From contig CM034137.1 of NCBI GenBank assembly GCA_019914995.1, forward strand, positions 3,782,001-3,846,000: a stretch of DNA of 64,000 nt. The letters run 5' to 3'. The translations under genes were made by a program, and so were the position numbers. Below the pieces are notes generated by a model. That model worked only from the letters and a program-made list of their open reading frames with translations, had not been told where the DNA came from and ran no database searches. How positions within the stretch are numbered: the stretch's first letter is position 1; the number at the start of each line of letters is the position of its first letter. Of the stretch, positions 36,301 through 48,069 are shown in pieces. This DNA is from Acanthochlamys bracteata (Eukaryota > Streptophyta > Magnoliopsida > Pandanales > Velloziaceae).

Positions 36301-37849
36301 TTTCAGATTATTAGTCTTATATAAATTATAGTTCTTAATTCTTTGTTATCATCAAAATTATCCTTATAATTCCAACAATATTCTTCAAGTATGCAGTATT
36401 GTCTCAATTACTGCTACAATGAAATGTAATGCTACATTAGTTACTCGTCTAGAACTACAGCAACATACCACAATTCGTATCCGTGGTCGAGATGCATCAG
36501 GCTGTGCTGGTAATAACTCAACAGAATCAGGTACACAGTGAACACCTTCAACTTCCGTGCCTTCACTTATGGCTAAGACGTGCCTTTTGTGAATCTCACC
36601 TTTGACAGTTGCTATGTATCTGTTAAACAAAATGGTAAACACATCAAATACCAAATTTTATCCAAACATAGAGCAAATAAAGAAAAAGTTCAGAATACAT
36701 TGTGCCTTTTGTGAGTTCCATTCCATCAACAAAAAGACTACATGGTGGCTCAGAAAAATATAGCCTACAGATCCTACCATCAAGTGTGATATACAAAAGA
36801 TTGTAGTCAAAATACTACCAAAATAATAAAGACTAAGATGACACTCAAGGTATCAGCACAACAGATGCCTTTTGTTCAGATAATATAAATTGCAGACAAT
36901 CCACAATTAAAAAGAACAGAATATAAAAGTAGATAAGCATACTCCTTAGTCAAATTGGATGATGGATGAGCAAGCCTTTGTGTAAAATCACCTGAAAGAA
37001 AAACAACACTACGATAAGATAAAAAAAAACTACTGAACTCCACATCCGCCTACAAACTATACATGAAAACAACTTTTAGTTCACAAGCCACCACCTAAAA
37101 GAAAATTACATTGAAGCTCATTCAATCGTTCAATAGGATAACGTATAAAAAGGGTAAGAAAAATTGAAGAAAGGTTCTGTTATTACGGGATAACGTATAA
37201 AAAGAAATACAATTGAGCAAAACAAAATCCTAGATAGAGGGCTATGGTTGCATACCCAGCCCTCGAAGTATTCATCAATAAGGATATCGCTGATTTGAGT
37301 TCATCGCCACAAGAGCATATGTACCTGAAATACAATCATTTACGCAAACAGAACAGCAAACTGAGACTTAAAGTGGATAAAACTTAAGAATGAATACAAG
37401 AATGTTGAAGAAAGACTCCAAGCAAACCATTTTGGCTTGTTAAGGGCAAAATAAAACCTTGGTGGTAACTTCTTGGGAAGTCGGTTCCCATTGACGTAGA
37501 TTGAATCTTTGAAAAGATCAACCCGAGTCTATAAAAACATAAAATAAATAAACAAAGAAGGAACCTGTGATCCCCATAAAGAACCGAAACACAAATTGCA
37601 AGAAATGGAAGTTTCAAATCCTTAGGACAATAACCACAACCAAGACATTACAGAATAATAAAAGAAGCATAGAAGAAAATTAAACTCTAGTAAACAAGTA
37701 GTTCGAAAGTCAAGTTGGCAATTTAGAATGTACGTAGAAGCACATAATTTCCACAATCAAAATAAGCATACCTGCGGGGCTGTACAAACCACTCCATTGA
37801 CTGTCACCTTGCCGACAATAAGCTCCTCGCAGCTTCTCCTTGACGCAAG
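33302..37849 (-). pseudogene. SVR1-like chloroplast 23S rRNA pseudouridine synthase, degraded exon series
   Basis: Seven minus-strand exons with GT-AG borders: 37772-37849 (ASRRSCEELIVGKVTVNGVV, S4 RNA-binding part), 37428-37528 (SIYVNGNRLPKKLPP), 37256-37324 (YICSCGDELKSAIS), 36943-36991 (GDFTQRLAHPSSNLTKE), 36469-36619 (YIATVKGEIHKRHVLAISEG), 33568-33623 (VHEGRNHEVRE) and 33302-33357 (SLKRVRIGGFRLPSDLG). These match the RsuA/RluB-type synthase SVR1. The exon carrying the catalytic Asp (GRLD motif) should lie between 37256 and 36991 and is missing. Single-base losses shift the frame in the 37256 and 33568 exons. The first exon with transit peptide and the last exon are not seen. Non-functional. 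The intron between 36469 and 33623 hosts a solo LTR. Confidence 0.85.
34809..36377. mobile_element. Solo LTR, Copia (Sirevirus-like) type
   Basis: A 1569-bp LTR from TGTTAGATATTC to TTCCAACA is flanked on both sides by the 5-bp duplication ATATT (34804-34808 and 36378-36382). No internal region is present, so it is a solo LTR formed by recombination between the two LTRs of a former element. It contains the GTATTTAACGTGGTTCGGC motif common in such LTRs. Open frames within it are not genes. It lies inside an intron of the SVR1-like relic. Confidence 0.9.
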
Positions 37850-38924
37850 CTTAAATACAAAACAAAAGACACGAGACAAAAAATCAAGACCAACACAAGA
37901 AGAAACTATAAGGGAAAAAAGTTGTTAAGGTGCTCCAGAAGTGAAAACAAAATTTGTCCAGATAAGAAAAGATGGTCTCCTGATATACATTAAAAGATAA
38001 ATATACAGTAATAACATGCATGAGAAAAGGCTATCTTTGCAAAAGGAAGATAACATCTAATATGAGGGCATAATTTCTTTGAAATAAGATATTACTAAGA
38101 CAAAGTATGCAGCTACTCACCTATTTTCCCAGTGGCATTCCTGTACTCTTGACTTTAACACTACACCTCCAATTTTACTTTTAGCGCCTGCTTCAGCACA
38201 GAAGGTGATGAATGAGTATTAAACATCTATTTTACAAAACCATTGATGCACAATAAGTAAAACAAACACCCATGTACGTTCAAACTGATTTTTCTATCAA
38301 CAATACCTCTCTAAAATGACAAACTAATTTGCTGAAGTAACCAAACAATAATAATATAGAGTACTAACAACTAAACAATAATATAGAGTACTAGCAACTA
38401 AACAAAAATATAGCTCACATGCAACACAACTGTAAATACTTAAGATCAAGTGTGCAACTGATAAGATTTTCTGCATCAACAAATACAACTACTACTACAT
38501 TTCCTATTACTCTCATAAATATCATCCGTACAACCATCTTCTTGATTCTAATTAACTTATACTCCTCCAGCAGGAACAAGAGAAATTTGTTAGTAGCTTC
38601 AAAACGGCTACCATTTACTATAGTAGGATGACTAATTATTCTAGTATATGGTTTTCTGTTAAGTTGTTTCACCGACCTTTACTTAGTAAGGATAAATGTG
38701 TATCATAGAGTTCTACCATAAAACCCTATCTTTTAAAACTCCAACATTCATCTTCTAACTTCAACCTCAAAAAGTGCATCTCATTTCATTTATAAGGTAT
38801 ACCAAAAAAGATGAGATAACTGGTGATGAAGAGAGCAACTAATCTTAGCAAAAAACACAGCAGCTAAATTGTCACATACATCTTCAATGATTTAGAGATA
38901 GACTCAATAAATCCAAACCCATAA
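37850..38924. other. Non-coding stretch upstream of the SVR1-like exons
   Basis: AT-rich and intron-like. A short segment near 38129-38200 has splice-like borders on the minus strand, but I cannot assign its translation. No CACTA right terminus is seen here. Confidence 0.45.
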
Positions 38925-41900
38925 ATGAAATTCTTTACCCAAATACCTTATGATGTGGGCTCAAAACAAAAAACAAACTCAGCTTCCATATTAGGAGTAG
39001 CAATTAAAGATTGTTTTACACTTCTCCAAGATATAGCTCCGTCAATAAGTATGAAGATATATCCAGATGTTGACTTTCTAGAATCAACACAATCAGCAAA
39101 GTCTGAATCTGAATATACAACAACTTCATATAAACCTCTTCCTCTAAATCTCCATTGAGGAATGCCGTTTTCACATCCATTTGATGTAAATCTAAATCAA
39201 AATGGACAACTAATTCCATAATGATAGAAAAGGAATTCTTTTTAGAAACAGAAGAGAACGTCTCTCGATAATCAATTCCTTCCTTCTTCGTGAATCCTTT
39301 GGCAACAAGTCTAGTCTTATATCTCTCAATGTTGCCTAATAAATCTTTCTTGGTTTTAAATATCCATTTACAACCAATAGTCTTTACCTATTAGGAAACT
39401 CAAATAGATCCTATACTTGATTATTTGCCATAGAGTCCATCTCATCTTACATAGCGCCATGCCACAATTTAGATTTATCACTTTTTATTGCTTGTAAAAA
39501 CGTCTCAAGGTCATTCTCGATACTAATATTGTAGTCACATTCATGTAGATACACAACATAATCAATAAATATTGCTGATTTTCTAACTCTAGTAGATCTT
39601 CTTAATATTGTATCAACAATCTCTTGTGAAAATTGTTACACAACTGGATGTATTTATTGTGGAGATTACCCATCAAGATTTTTTAAATCACTTTTAGCAA
39701 GATGTGGAACTTGATTGATTGGCTCTTCAATATCCACTCTATTTGAATGAACAACTAATCTTACACTTGATTCAGAAGTTGTATCCGAAATATGATCTTT
39801 CTCAAAAATTAAGTTTTTGAAGTGATCACACCCACTAACCACATCATTCCTAAGAAATTTAACATTTATTGAGTCAACAATTCTACTGGTATAGACAATA
39901 AAATTTATAACTCTTGAATTTTTCAGTGTATTCAATAAAATATTCAATGATAGACCTTGGATCCAACTTCTTTTCTTGTGGATTATAAACTTTAACTTCA
40001 GCTGGACAACTTCAAATGCATACATGTCTTAAATTTGATTTTCAACCTTTTCATAATTCAAAAGGTGTTTTGGAAACTGATTTGGTTCGAATTTTATTTA
40101 ATATACGTTGTTGTTTTAAGAGCTTCTCTCCACAATGAAGAAGGAAAGTTGGAGTGGCTAAGCATACTCATCACCATATCCATTAATGTTCGATTGTTTC
40201 TTTCTACCACACCGTTTTGTGATGGTGAGCCAGGCAAAGTGTACTGAGCTACAATACCATGCTCTTGAAGAAATTCAGCAAATAGACCAAATGCTTATCC
40301 AGTAACCGTGTATCTACCATTAAATTCACCAACTTTATTAGATCTCACGATTTTAATTTATTTTTCATATTGTTTCTCTACTTCTGCTTTATAAAGTTTA
40401 AATGCATCCAACGCTTCGTTCTTATTATGAAACAAGTAGAGATACATAAATTGTGAATAATTATTAATAAAAGTAATAAAATATTTCTGATCATTAGAGC
40501 ATATATCATGGTAGCAAATATCTATGTGTACGATTCTAAAATTTCAGAACTCTTCCTAAAACATTTCTTATTTTTATTAGTCTGTTTCCTTTAATGCAAT
40601 CTACACAAGTATCAAAATATGCAAAGTCAAGAGTTTCAAGTACTCCATCGTTTGCTAACCTTTTCATTCTCTTATGAAGATATGTCAAATTTCCGATGCC
40701 AAAATATGAAAGATTTTCTTATTTATAACACAAAGTTTAATACCAGCATTATCGTGTGAAGCCATCAAACTATAAGGAACATTATCACTTAAATAAATTT
40801 GAACAAACCATCATCCATTGTATCATTTTAATATTTGAATCTTTTAATAAATTAAAAGATCTTTCACGAAAGTTGAAAGAAAAACCTAAAAGTATAAGTT
40901 TTGAAATAGTAATTAAATTTCTATAAAAATTTGAAATATAAAAGGTTCGTTCTAAATCCAAAATAAAATCAGTTTTTAGAATTAGTCTATATGTTCCTAT
41001 GGCTTCCACACTGGAGGCATATGGTTATTACAATAGATACTGTATTTACTGTTTGTCGGTTTCTTTTGGGTTAGAAAATCCTTCATGGTATTAGAAACAT
41101 GAATTATAGAATCAGAATCAATCCACAAAGTATTATGGAAAACATAAACCATATTATATTCAAAACACACAAAATACGAGATTACATTTCTTTTCAAGCA
41201 AAAACTTTCTTTTAGAACAATTTTTCCTCATGTGTCCATTTTTTTTACAAAAGAAACACCTCGATTCTTTCTCAACAACATGGGAAGAATCATTCGACTT
41301 GTCTGTTTTATTCAATTTGTCCTTGCCTTTTTTTATTAAGGTTTATTTTTTGTCTTCTGTTACCAGATGTGCACTTTCATTCATTTTCTGAACTAATCTT
41401 ATTTACTTTTGAACACACATGATCAAAAGTTAATTAAATGACCATTTATCTTTATGTGTGTTATAGGAAATTTTAAAATATTATACTGAGATGGAATAAA
41501 ATTCTATAGAAAATGAACCAGAAAATTATCAGAAATCTCCATCTTAAGGGACTTTAATTTAGCCGTGATGTCCATCATTTGCATAATATGCTCACGAACA
41601 CTATTAAGGCTAGTAAGCTTCATGGATGTCAACTTGCTCATTAGGGTACTAGCCAATGCTTTATCCGAAAATTCAAACTGCTCATCAATAGTTTTCATTA
41701 AGTCTTTGACATTATTACAATTAGGTATTGACAAATACTAATCATAATGTGAGATTTGATATACATCATACTTAACCGGTTAGATTTCTTCCACTGCTCG
41801 TATAATACTATCTCAATAGAAGTACTAGTAGTTGTAGGTACGGGTGGCTCATCCTTACGAAGAGCATAGTTAAGACCTAAGCATCCCAAATGAAGGAGAA

Positions 41901-43318
41901 CACTCTCCTTCCACCCTTTATAGTTATCACTACTTAAGTAGGGAACCTTATCATTAGAAAATATTAAAGTTTGATCAACTGTAATAAATTTAACACGCTT
42001 ACTTTACAATATATGAGGTATAAACTATCTAATAGATAAGGTTATCAATGTAAGACATATAATAATATATATGAATCCACATGTCGTTAAAATCTACCTG
42101 TGGGCAAAGATTTTAACACATAATGATTCATACAATTAGCTTTAATGATGAAATTAAAAATTTATTATTATTTCTCAATTCCTGTGGACAAATCAAAGTA
42201 ATAATAAAGATTTTATATTTCATCCTAATTAAATATGAATATATAATAACTCTATGTTGGCAAAGCTATCATATTTAGTTACAATCTGATTTCATATGAA
42301 ACATATGTGGTTATATATGTGCAAAAAAATATTTAACGCATAGATCAATATAATTAAAGATGTTGTGGTGTTTCCTTAATTATTTATATGTACACTAATT
42401 ACATGATATCAAATTTTGATTAGCATATCTCATATACAAGCATATCAGAAATACTTAATTATGCTAAAATTTTGTTATATCAAATAATTATATCTACAAT
42501 AAATGTGACTCATGAACTTAACAAAATGCACCAATTTTAGAGATAACAAAAATAAATCATAAAACATCTTTCAAATTATAATTAAATTATATGGTAGAAT
42601 ATTTAACTAAATAGATATGAATTATTAATACCTAAACAAAATAATATTATACCATATTATACAATAACATGATTAATTTGTACTCACAATTTATATAATA
42701 TATAAACATTTAAAAGTAAGTGAAATCAATAGAACCTGTATAAAGATTTTTAAAAGAAGAATACAATATATGATTATAATATGTATTATACAACATATAA
42801 TATACTCATATAGTAATTTTATGACTAGGCAGAGATAGAAAATCTAAACTCTAATGCCACATGTAAACCAAAAATACAAAATAATATGTTTATATATATC
42901 AGACAAAATAGCGAAAGCGAAAAGAATTGAATAAAAAACACTAACATTCAGCGATAGTCAATCCTTTAGTCTTCTTCAAATTCTTTCAACTTAATGAGTT
43001 CTTCCAACAAATAACAATTGTTTATGATGATAAATTGTATCTCTTTTGAATTGCATGTGTTAGGGACCCAAGTGATGCTATTTGTAAAGAAGTGAAATAT
43101 TTTCTCTAATAAAAAAACTACCTCCATAATATGGTAACTATCAAATATCTATATAAAATAACTACCTAATAACTACACATTATAGAATAACTATTAAAAT
43201 ATGGGATAGTTATTATAACTTTCACTATTTAATTATTTCAAAATTATATCAAATAAAATTGAAGATCATAAAAAATATGTAATATTAGAATAATGTCCAA
43301 ATATTGAGTTATTAAACA
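38925..43318 (-). mobile_element. Ty1/Copia relic B with 5' LTR
   Basis: Minus-strand fossil, 5' end at right: LTR (42862-43318), primer binding site, UBN2-type gag near 41.5-41.9 kb (SKLTSMKLTSLNSVREHIM), a zinc-knuckle stretch near 41.2 kb, the pre-protease block near 40.8-41.15 kb (LWIDSDSIIHVSNT), integrase near 39.9-40.75 kb, RT near 39.1-39.4 kb (HQMDVKTAFLNGDLEEEVYM) and a piece of RNase H near 38.95-39.1 kb. The 3' end and 3' LTR are missing. Broken many times; old. Same family as relic A. Confidence 0.8.
42862..43318 (-). repeat. 5' LTR of Copia relic B
   Basis: Minus-strand reading TGTTTAATAACTC to GGTTTACA, 457 bp, followed directly by TGGCATTAGAG, a worn TGGTATCAGAGC primer binding site at about 42850-42861. 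There is no second LTR with which to confirm the outer end. Confidence 0.65.
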
Positions 43319-43783
43319 TAAGTTAGTAAGAGTACCGTTAAGAATAGTATAATTTTTATTTTTTTATAAAAAAAATAAAATGTATGTAATCATTTATAAT
43401 TTTTATGTAATTAAAAATAATTTAAAATTTTTTTAAAGTTAAAAAAAAAAGTAAGTTATAAGTGTGTAATATACATCCTTTAAGGTGGTTCTTGTTAGTG
43501 GGACAGCGATATACCATAAAGAAAAAAGGTACTGGGCAAAGCAGTGTTCTTACGCACTTCTTTCATTAGTTTTTGACATGAAATTAGACATTTGCGCATC
43601 TGATTCTCAACTGCTTTCTCATCTCGCGTGTTACAACAATCAATTTTTTCGTCTTTGATAAAGTTGAGGATAAGAGATTTGATTGTGAACGGCAGAGTCG
43701 TTTCTGGCCTTAATTGCATTCAAGGAGTCCTATAATCGATCACGATTGTGTCCAGTTTCTCTGCAGTAGCAGCAAAAGCAGGC
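43319..43783. other. Upstream region of the UGT gene
   Basis: Homopolymer-rich AT sequence to about 43.47 kb, then more balanced sequence up to the UGT start. A promoter is expected here, but no element is recognised with certainty. Confidence 0.35.
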
Positions 43784-45151
43784 ATGCCATACCGCAGCCC
43801 ACATCTTCTGGTCTTTCCTTTCCCAGCTCAGGGCCATATGATCCCTCTCCTCGACCTCGCTGACCATCTCGCTCGCCGGGGCTTCACAATCACTCTCCTA
43901 GTCACACAATAAAACCTACCCCTAGTCCAGCCTCTCCTCTCCATCTCCCCTTCCATCACACCCTTTGTCCTCCGCTTCCCCATTCCGGCCGCCGCCGAGC
44001 ACGTTCGCGACCTTCCACCTACCTCCTCAATCGCAGACCTAATGCTGTCTCTTGCTTCCCTCCGCCCCGCCATTTACAAGTGGGCAACCACCGTTAGCAA
44101 TCCTCCTTCAGCTATCATCTCTGACTTCTTTCTCGGCTGGACTCAAAAGCTCGCCACCGATCTTGCCATCCCTCGTTTAGCTTTCTTCTCTTCAGGAGCT
44201 TTCCTTGCTTCTGTTATTGACTACCTATGGACTACCTTACCCTCACCAAATACTAGCCATGATATGCAGCTTTTTAACGTTCCTGGATCACCTTCATTTC
44301 CCTACCGTAGACTTCCTACTCTCTTCCGGCGCTACGTTGCGGGCGGCGGAGAAGACAAGTGGGAGTTCGTGAAGGAGAGCATGGAATGCAACGGTTCAAG
44401 CTGGGGCGTTATTTTCAACAGCTTCCATGCGTTCGAAGAACGTTACATAAACCATCTGAAAACCCGGTACGGCCATCAACGTGTTTGGGCAGTTGGACCA
44501 ATAGTTTCCCCTCTGCCAACCGACGGCCGAGGCGGGAGCAGCTCAGTTTCTTCTTCGCAGCTCGCCGCATGGCTTGACGCCCGCCGGCCGAGATCAGTTG
44601 TCTACATTTGCTTCGGTAGCCAGTTCACGCTTTCGCCGGAACATGCCGAAGCACTAGCGAAAGCTCTCCAGCTCTCCGAAGTTAGTTTCATTTGGTGTGC
44701 CAACGAAGGGTTGAAGCTACCTGACTGGTTTGAAACCCAGCGAGGGATAGTGGTGAAAGGATGGGCGCCGCAGGTAATGATACTAAACCATGAATCTGTT
44801 GGATCGTTCGTGACCCACTGTGGGTGGAACTCGGTGTTGGAAGGAATAACGGCAACAGTGATACTGCTGACGTGGCCAATGGAGGCTGACCAGTTCATGA
44901 ATGCGAAGCTGTTGGTGGAAGAGTTGGGTGTGGCGGTGATGGTTTGTGAAGGCGGGCCAGAGTCGGTGCCGGATCCGGAGCAACTCGGCTTAGTCTTGGC
45001 CGAGTCGGTGGCGGAGAACACTTTGAAGGAGGTAAAAGAACGAGCGGGTGAGATGGGACTGAAGGCGAGGGAGGCTATGAAGGAAAGCGGATCTTCGTTC
45101 TTTGAATTCGAGGAGATGGTCGAGGAGCTCCATGGAGTCATCATAGACTAG
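43784..45151 (+). pseudogene. UGT89-like flavonoid/phenolic UDP-glycosyltransferase with one in-frame stop
   Basis: Family-1 plant glycosyltransferase, which moves sugar from a UDP-sugar to a small acceptor in the cytosol. The frame from ATG 43784 spans 455 codons, normal for the family, and is intronless. Residue 18 is the catalytic His ([14 protein letters not shown]) and residue 114 the partner Asp (ISDFFLGW). The PSPG sugar-donor box covers residues 327-370 (WAPQVMILNHESVG, THCGWNSVLE, WPMEADQ); its last residue Gln suggests UDP-glucose. Codon 43 is TAA (43910-43912), where relatives have a TP(K/Q)NLP stretch; the rest is open. Within the box, ATVIL replaces the usual AGVPM. The next Met (44042) would lose the catalytic His, so an internal start is unlikely to make an enzyme. 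The copy is a recent pseudogene, a null allele or a base-call error; acceptor unknown. Confidence 0.85.
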
Positions 45152-45449
45152 AATTTGAGCATTGACCTTGATTATGAATCACCGGTAGTTTATGGGCCAA
45201 ATGAATTGCAAACATTTTTCTTAAAACAATTTGTTACGAGGATATTATACCATAGTTGACAGACTCCTACCGAGCCATCCGTCAACTGTCGATCTGAACA
45301 AAAAATTAGTCTGAATTATAAAAAATTGGTTGCGGCAGAGACCCAGTTTGATTTGGACGGGTCGACAACCATCGTCCGGATCGACCCGGCTATGTTCAAA
45401 AGAATTATTATTAAAAAACTTATTCTTATTGCACACAGACAAAACAACT

Positions 45450-46344
45450 AGAGTTTTTTTGTGCGGCGCCCGCGAACTCTCTAGATTTTTTCTCCTACGA
45501 TCGGTGAATCCTTCAGCCTTCTTCTCCGGCGGGAGTTTACAGTCTCCTTTCTTAGCTAAATCCTTCGATGGTTCTCATCCTGTATTGACTCAGTCGATTT
45601 TTTGAATAGCAGCTCCTTGCTCACCTAGGTTTTTTTGCCGATTTCCATCTCCGATCTCATTCTCCGGCGCCTCCGCTGTTCGCTCTTCCTCTCCGATAGT
45701 TCGATTGTCATTTCTTCCAGCTGCTCTCTACTTATCTTCATCTCTCTAGCCACTGCGATTCTCTCCACAGGCGATTTATTTGATCACTCTCCGACGTCTT
45801 GAGATACGATTCTCATTTCTTCCGATGCTGCTCTTCAGTTTTGGTCTTCGTCTCTCCCGCAGCTGCGGTTCTCTCCACCAATGATTTGTTCGATCACTCC
45901 GACGTCTTTGAATGAACCGGGTTGGTTTAGTTTTATTTTTATTTCTTTTCCCGCACGAACCACCCCGTCTTCTTCATCGCTCTCAGTCTCCGTTGCTATT
46001 TTTGTCCTTCGTCTTTTCACTACAGATCTCTCACTGCCATATCTCTACGCAGCTACTGCTTCTCTATTCAAACACAGTAAGGTTGTTAATTTGTTTCGTT
46101 TACTAGTGCTTTGATTTTTGATTCTTTGATCCATCGTCATTGTTGTTATTGTTGATTTGACTTAAGGATTGTTTTCAGTTTTGTTTTTCAGGAAATTGGA
46201 GAAGTAACGAGTTTGAAATGCATCGAGCTCCAGTAACAATCGAGGAGCAGCTGATTCTGAAAGCTATCAGAGAAGGGTGCCATGGGATAGTCTACCGAAA
46301 TGTTTGCAAGCAATACTCGCTGTCAAAGAAGAATGACATTGAAG
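45450..46344 (+). pseudogene. 5' end of a FAM91-like gene (leader, leader intron, first coding exon)
   Basis: A CT-rich leader-like stretch is followed by a probable leader intron (46077-46191, GTAAGG to TTTTCAG) and an exon 46192-46344 with ATG at 46218. The exon reads MHRAPVTIEEQLILKAIREG, matching the start of plant FAM91 proteins (family: MQR.PVT.EEQ..LKAI.EECPWE.LPKRLQA). After IREG the frame shifts by one base: the expected PW.SLPKCLQAILAVKEE continues in another frame and ends in two TGA codons. The donor GAAG|GTTTTTG at 46345 is at the family's exon border. No further exons appear in the next kilobases. FAM91 proteins act in Golgi/vesicle tethering; this truncated copy cannot. It could be a captured or duplicated gene 5' end. 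Confidence 0.75.
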
Positions 46345-47490
46345 GTTTTTGTTCTTCTTCTTCTTGTTGATATTCTTATTCTAGATTTTGTTGTTTATTT
46401 GTTGTGTTCTTTTGTGAAAAACTTATTTGGATGAGTGGATGATTTGAGTGGACGGTTGGATTTGTTAATTTGTTGATGGTTGTTATTCTAATAGCTAGTT
46501 ATTGTCTGTCTAGAGTAATTGGAGCATTTGAACTCATTGCAGTTGGCAGACCACTATCAACCAGTTTACCCCGTCCGTTTGACCCGCCCGTCAAATCAAA
46601 AATCGTCGACTCGGACCGCAATCTGAATTGACTTTCGGTTCAATTATTACAACTATATGTTATACATGAAAATATGAAATATCTTTTTGGTTAGATCGAA
46701 ATTTAAGTTGGACTCACCCCATACCGGTAGCCGTATGATGCACTTACTACACATACCGGACGCAAGTTGCAAGACGTAATACATGAGATGAATTGAAATA
46801 TATTATTAGAGATAACAACATAGATTAACATATTGAATTCGGATCCATTTATATAATAATAATATTAAATTATTTATCCATATATATATTAATATAGGTC
46901 AAAATTTTGATTTTAATCAATCCATTTAATAATCAGATCAAATTCTGTCAACTTATTTATTAATTGAATTATTAAAATAAGAATTATAAAAATTAATTTC
47001 TAGTAATAATATGCGAAAAGTATTAGGTATCATATATTCAAACTACGAAAATATTAATTTCGAAAAAAAATTTCTAAATTAAGTAAGAAAGTAATCACGT
47101 ATGATAAGTTATGAAAATAATATATTAATTAAACTTAATATTATTATTCTATATATTTTTTAATTATTAAATAGTATATACTATATGAGTAATTATACGG
47201 ATTAAATAAATTAATTTTGGATGGTCAATTTGAATCCGATCCGAATTTATATAATTTATTGTATCAATTTTGGATTGATTCGAAACTGATTCGAATCTAA
47301 CTAATATCAAGTCTGGACCTGATTTAAATAAAACAATTTCGAATTAATTTGCGAGTCGGATCATATATTGCAATTTTTAAAGATTATTACAGTTAAGTAT
47401 TCTGATAATTATGTTTGCTCAACTAGTTTGGGTTGTTTTGTTTAAAATTAAAATGTAATTAAGAGGAGAAACAAATTCTAAGGTATGAGA
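46345..47490. other. AT-rich non-coding stretch
   Basis: First part is probable intron of the FAM91-like relic. A GC-rich patch (CCGTCCGTTTGACCCGCCCG) at about 46.56 kb may mark the end of the copied segment. No gene after that. Confidence 0.5.
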
Positions 47491-47496
47491 ACTAAG

Positions 47497-47726
47497 CGCG
47501 TGTTTACATATCCCTTCAAACTCATTTTTTTAAACTCATTTTTAATAAAAATAATTTTAAAAATTAAAATAAATTATGTCTATTAAAAAATTATTTATGA
47601 AAATTTAATTTTAAATTTTACTTATAATATAAAATAATTATAAAATATTATTTTTTATTAAATATTTTAATTTTTAGTTTTTAAACTTATTTTCTAAAAA
47701 GTGAGTTTATTCTATAATAAACACGC
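47497..47726. mobile_element. MITE, 230 bp
   Basis: Ends CGCGTGTTTA and TAAACACGC are inverted repeats, and the arms keep pairing inward (CAAACTCATTTT against AAAAGTGAGTTTA). ACTAAG flanks both sides (47491-47496 and 47727-47732) as target-site duplication. Short, AT-rich, no coding capacity. The superfamily is not certain. Confidence 0.7.
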
Positions 47727-48069
47727 ACTAAGTGCATATGGTTTCAATTCTTTTGTTCTTTTTACAAGTAACAACTAACCACGAATATTTTTGAATGACT
47801 TGGTGGCGCTCTATTGCTGAATCAACCAGTGCTAAATTAAGCTTTTAAAGCTTTGACTTGCAAACCTAGCTTTCCCATTTTAGGTAAATATGACCCTCAC
47901 AGATGGCGTTCGTTACAGAAATGGTGTCTAACTTTAATGAGCAAGACCTTTACATATAATGTTACTGGTCCAACTTCAGGCTAAGTAAATTCAATTTGAA
48001 AATTGAATTTAAGATAATATTTATAGTCTACTTACTGTTGTATTCTAATTTTATATTCATTAAAAATGA

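Noticed and set aside
38129-38200. Possible first exon of the SVR1-like relic or a third captured gene
   Set aside because: Splice-like borders exist, but none of its frames matches a family that I recognise.
44602-45144. 180-codon open frame on the minus strand
   Set aside because: Mirror frame of the GC-richer UGT coding sequence; no domain.
44042-45151. Internal Met as the true start of a 369-residue glycosyltransferase
   Set aside because: The upstream 86 codons from 43784 encode the conserved [11 protein letters not shown] segment with the catalytic His, so the internal Met is only the longest open piece after a stop codon.
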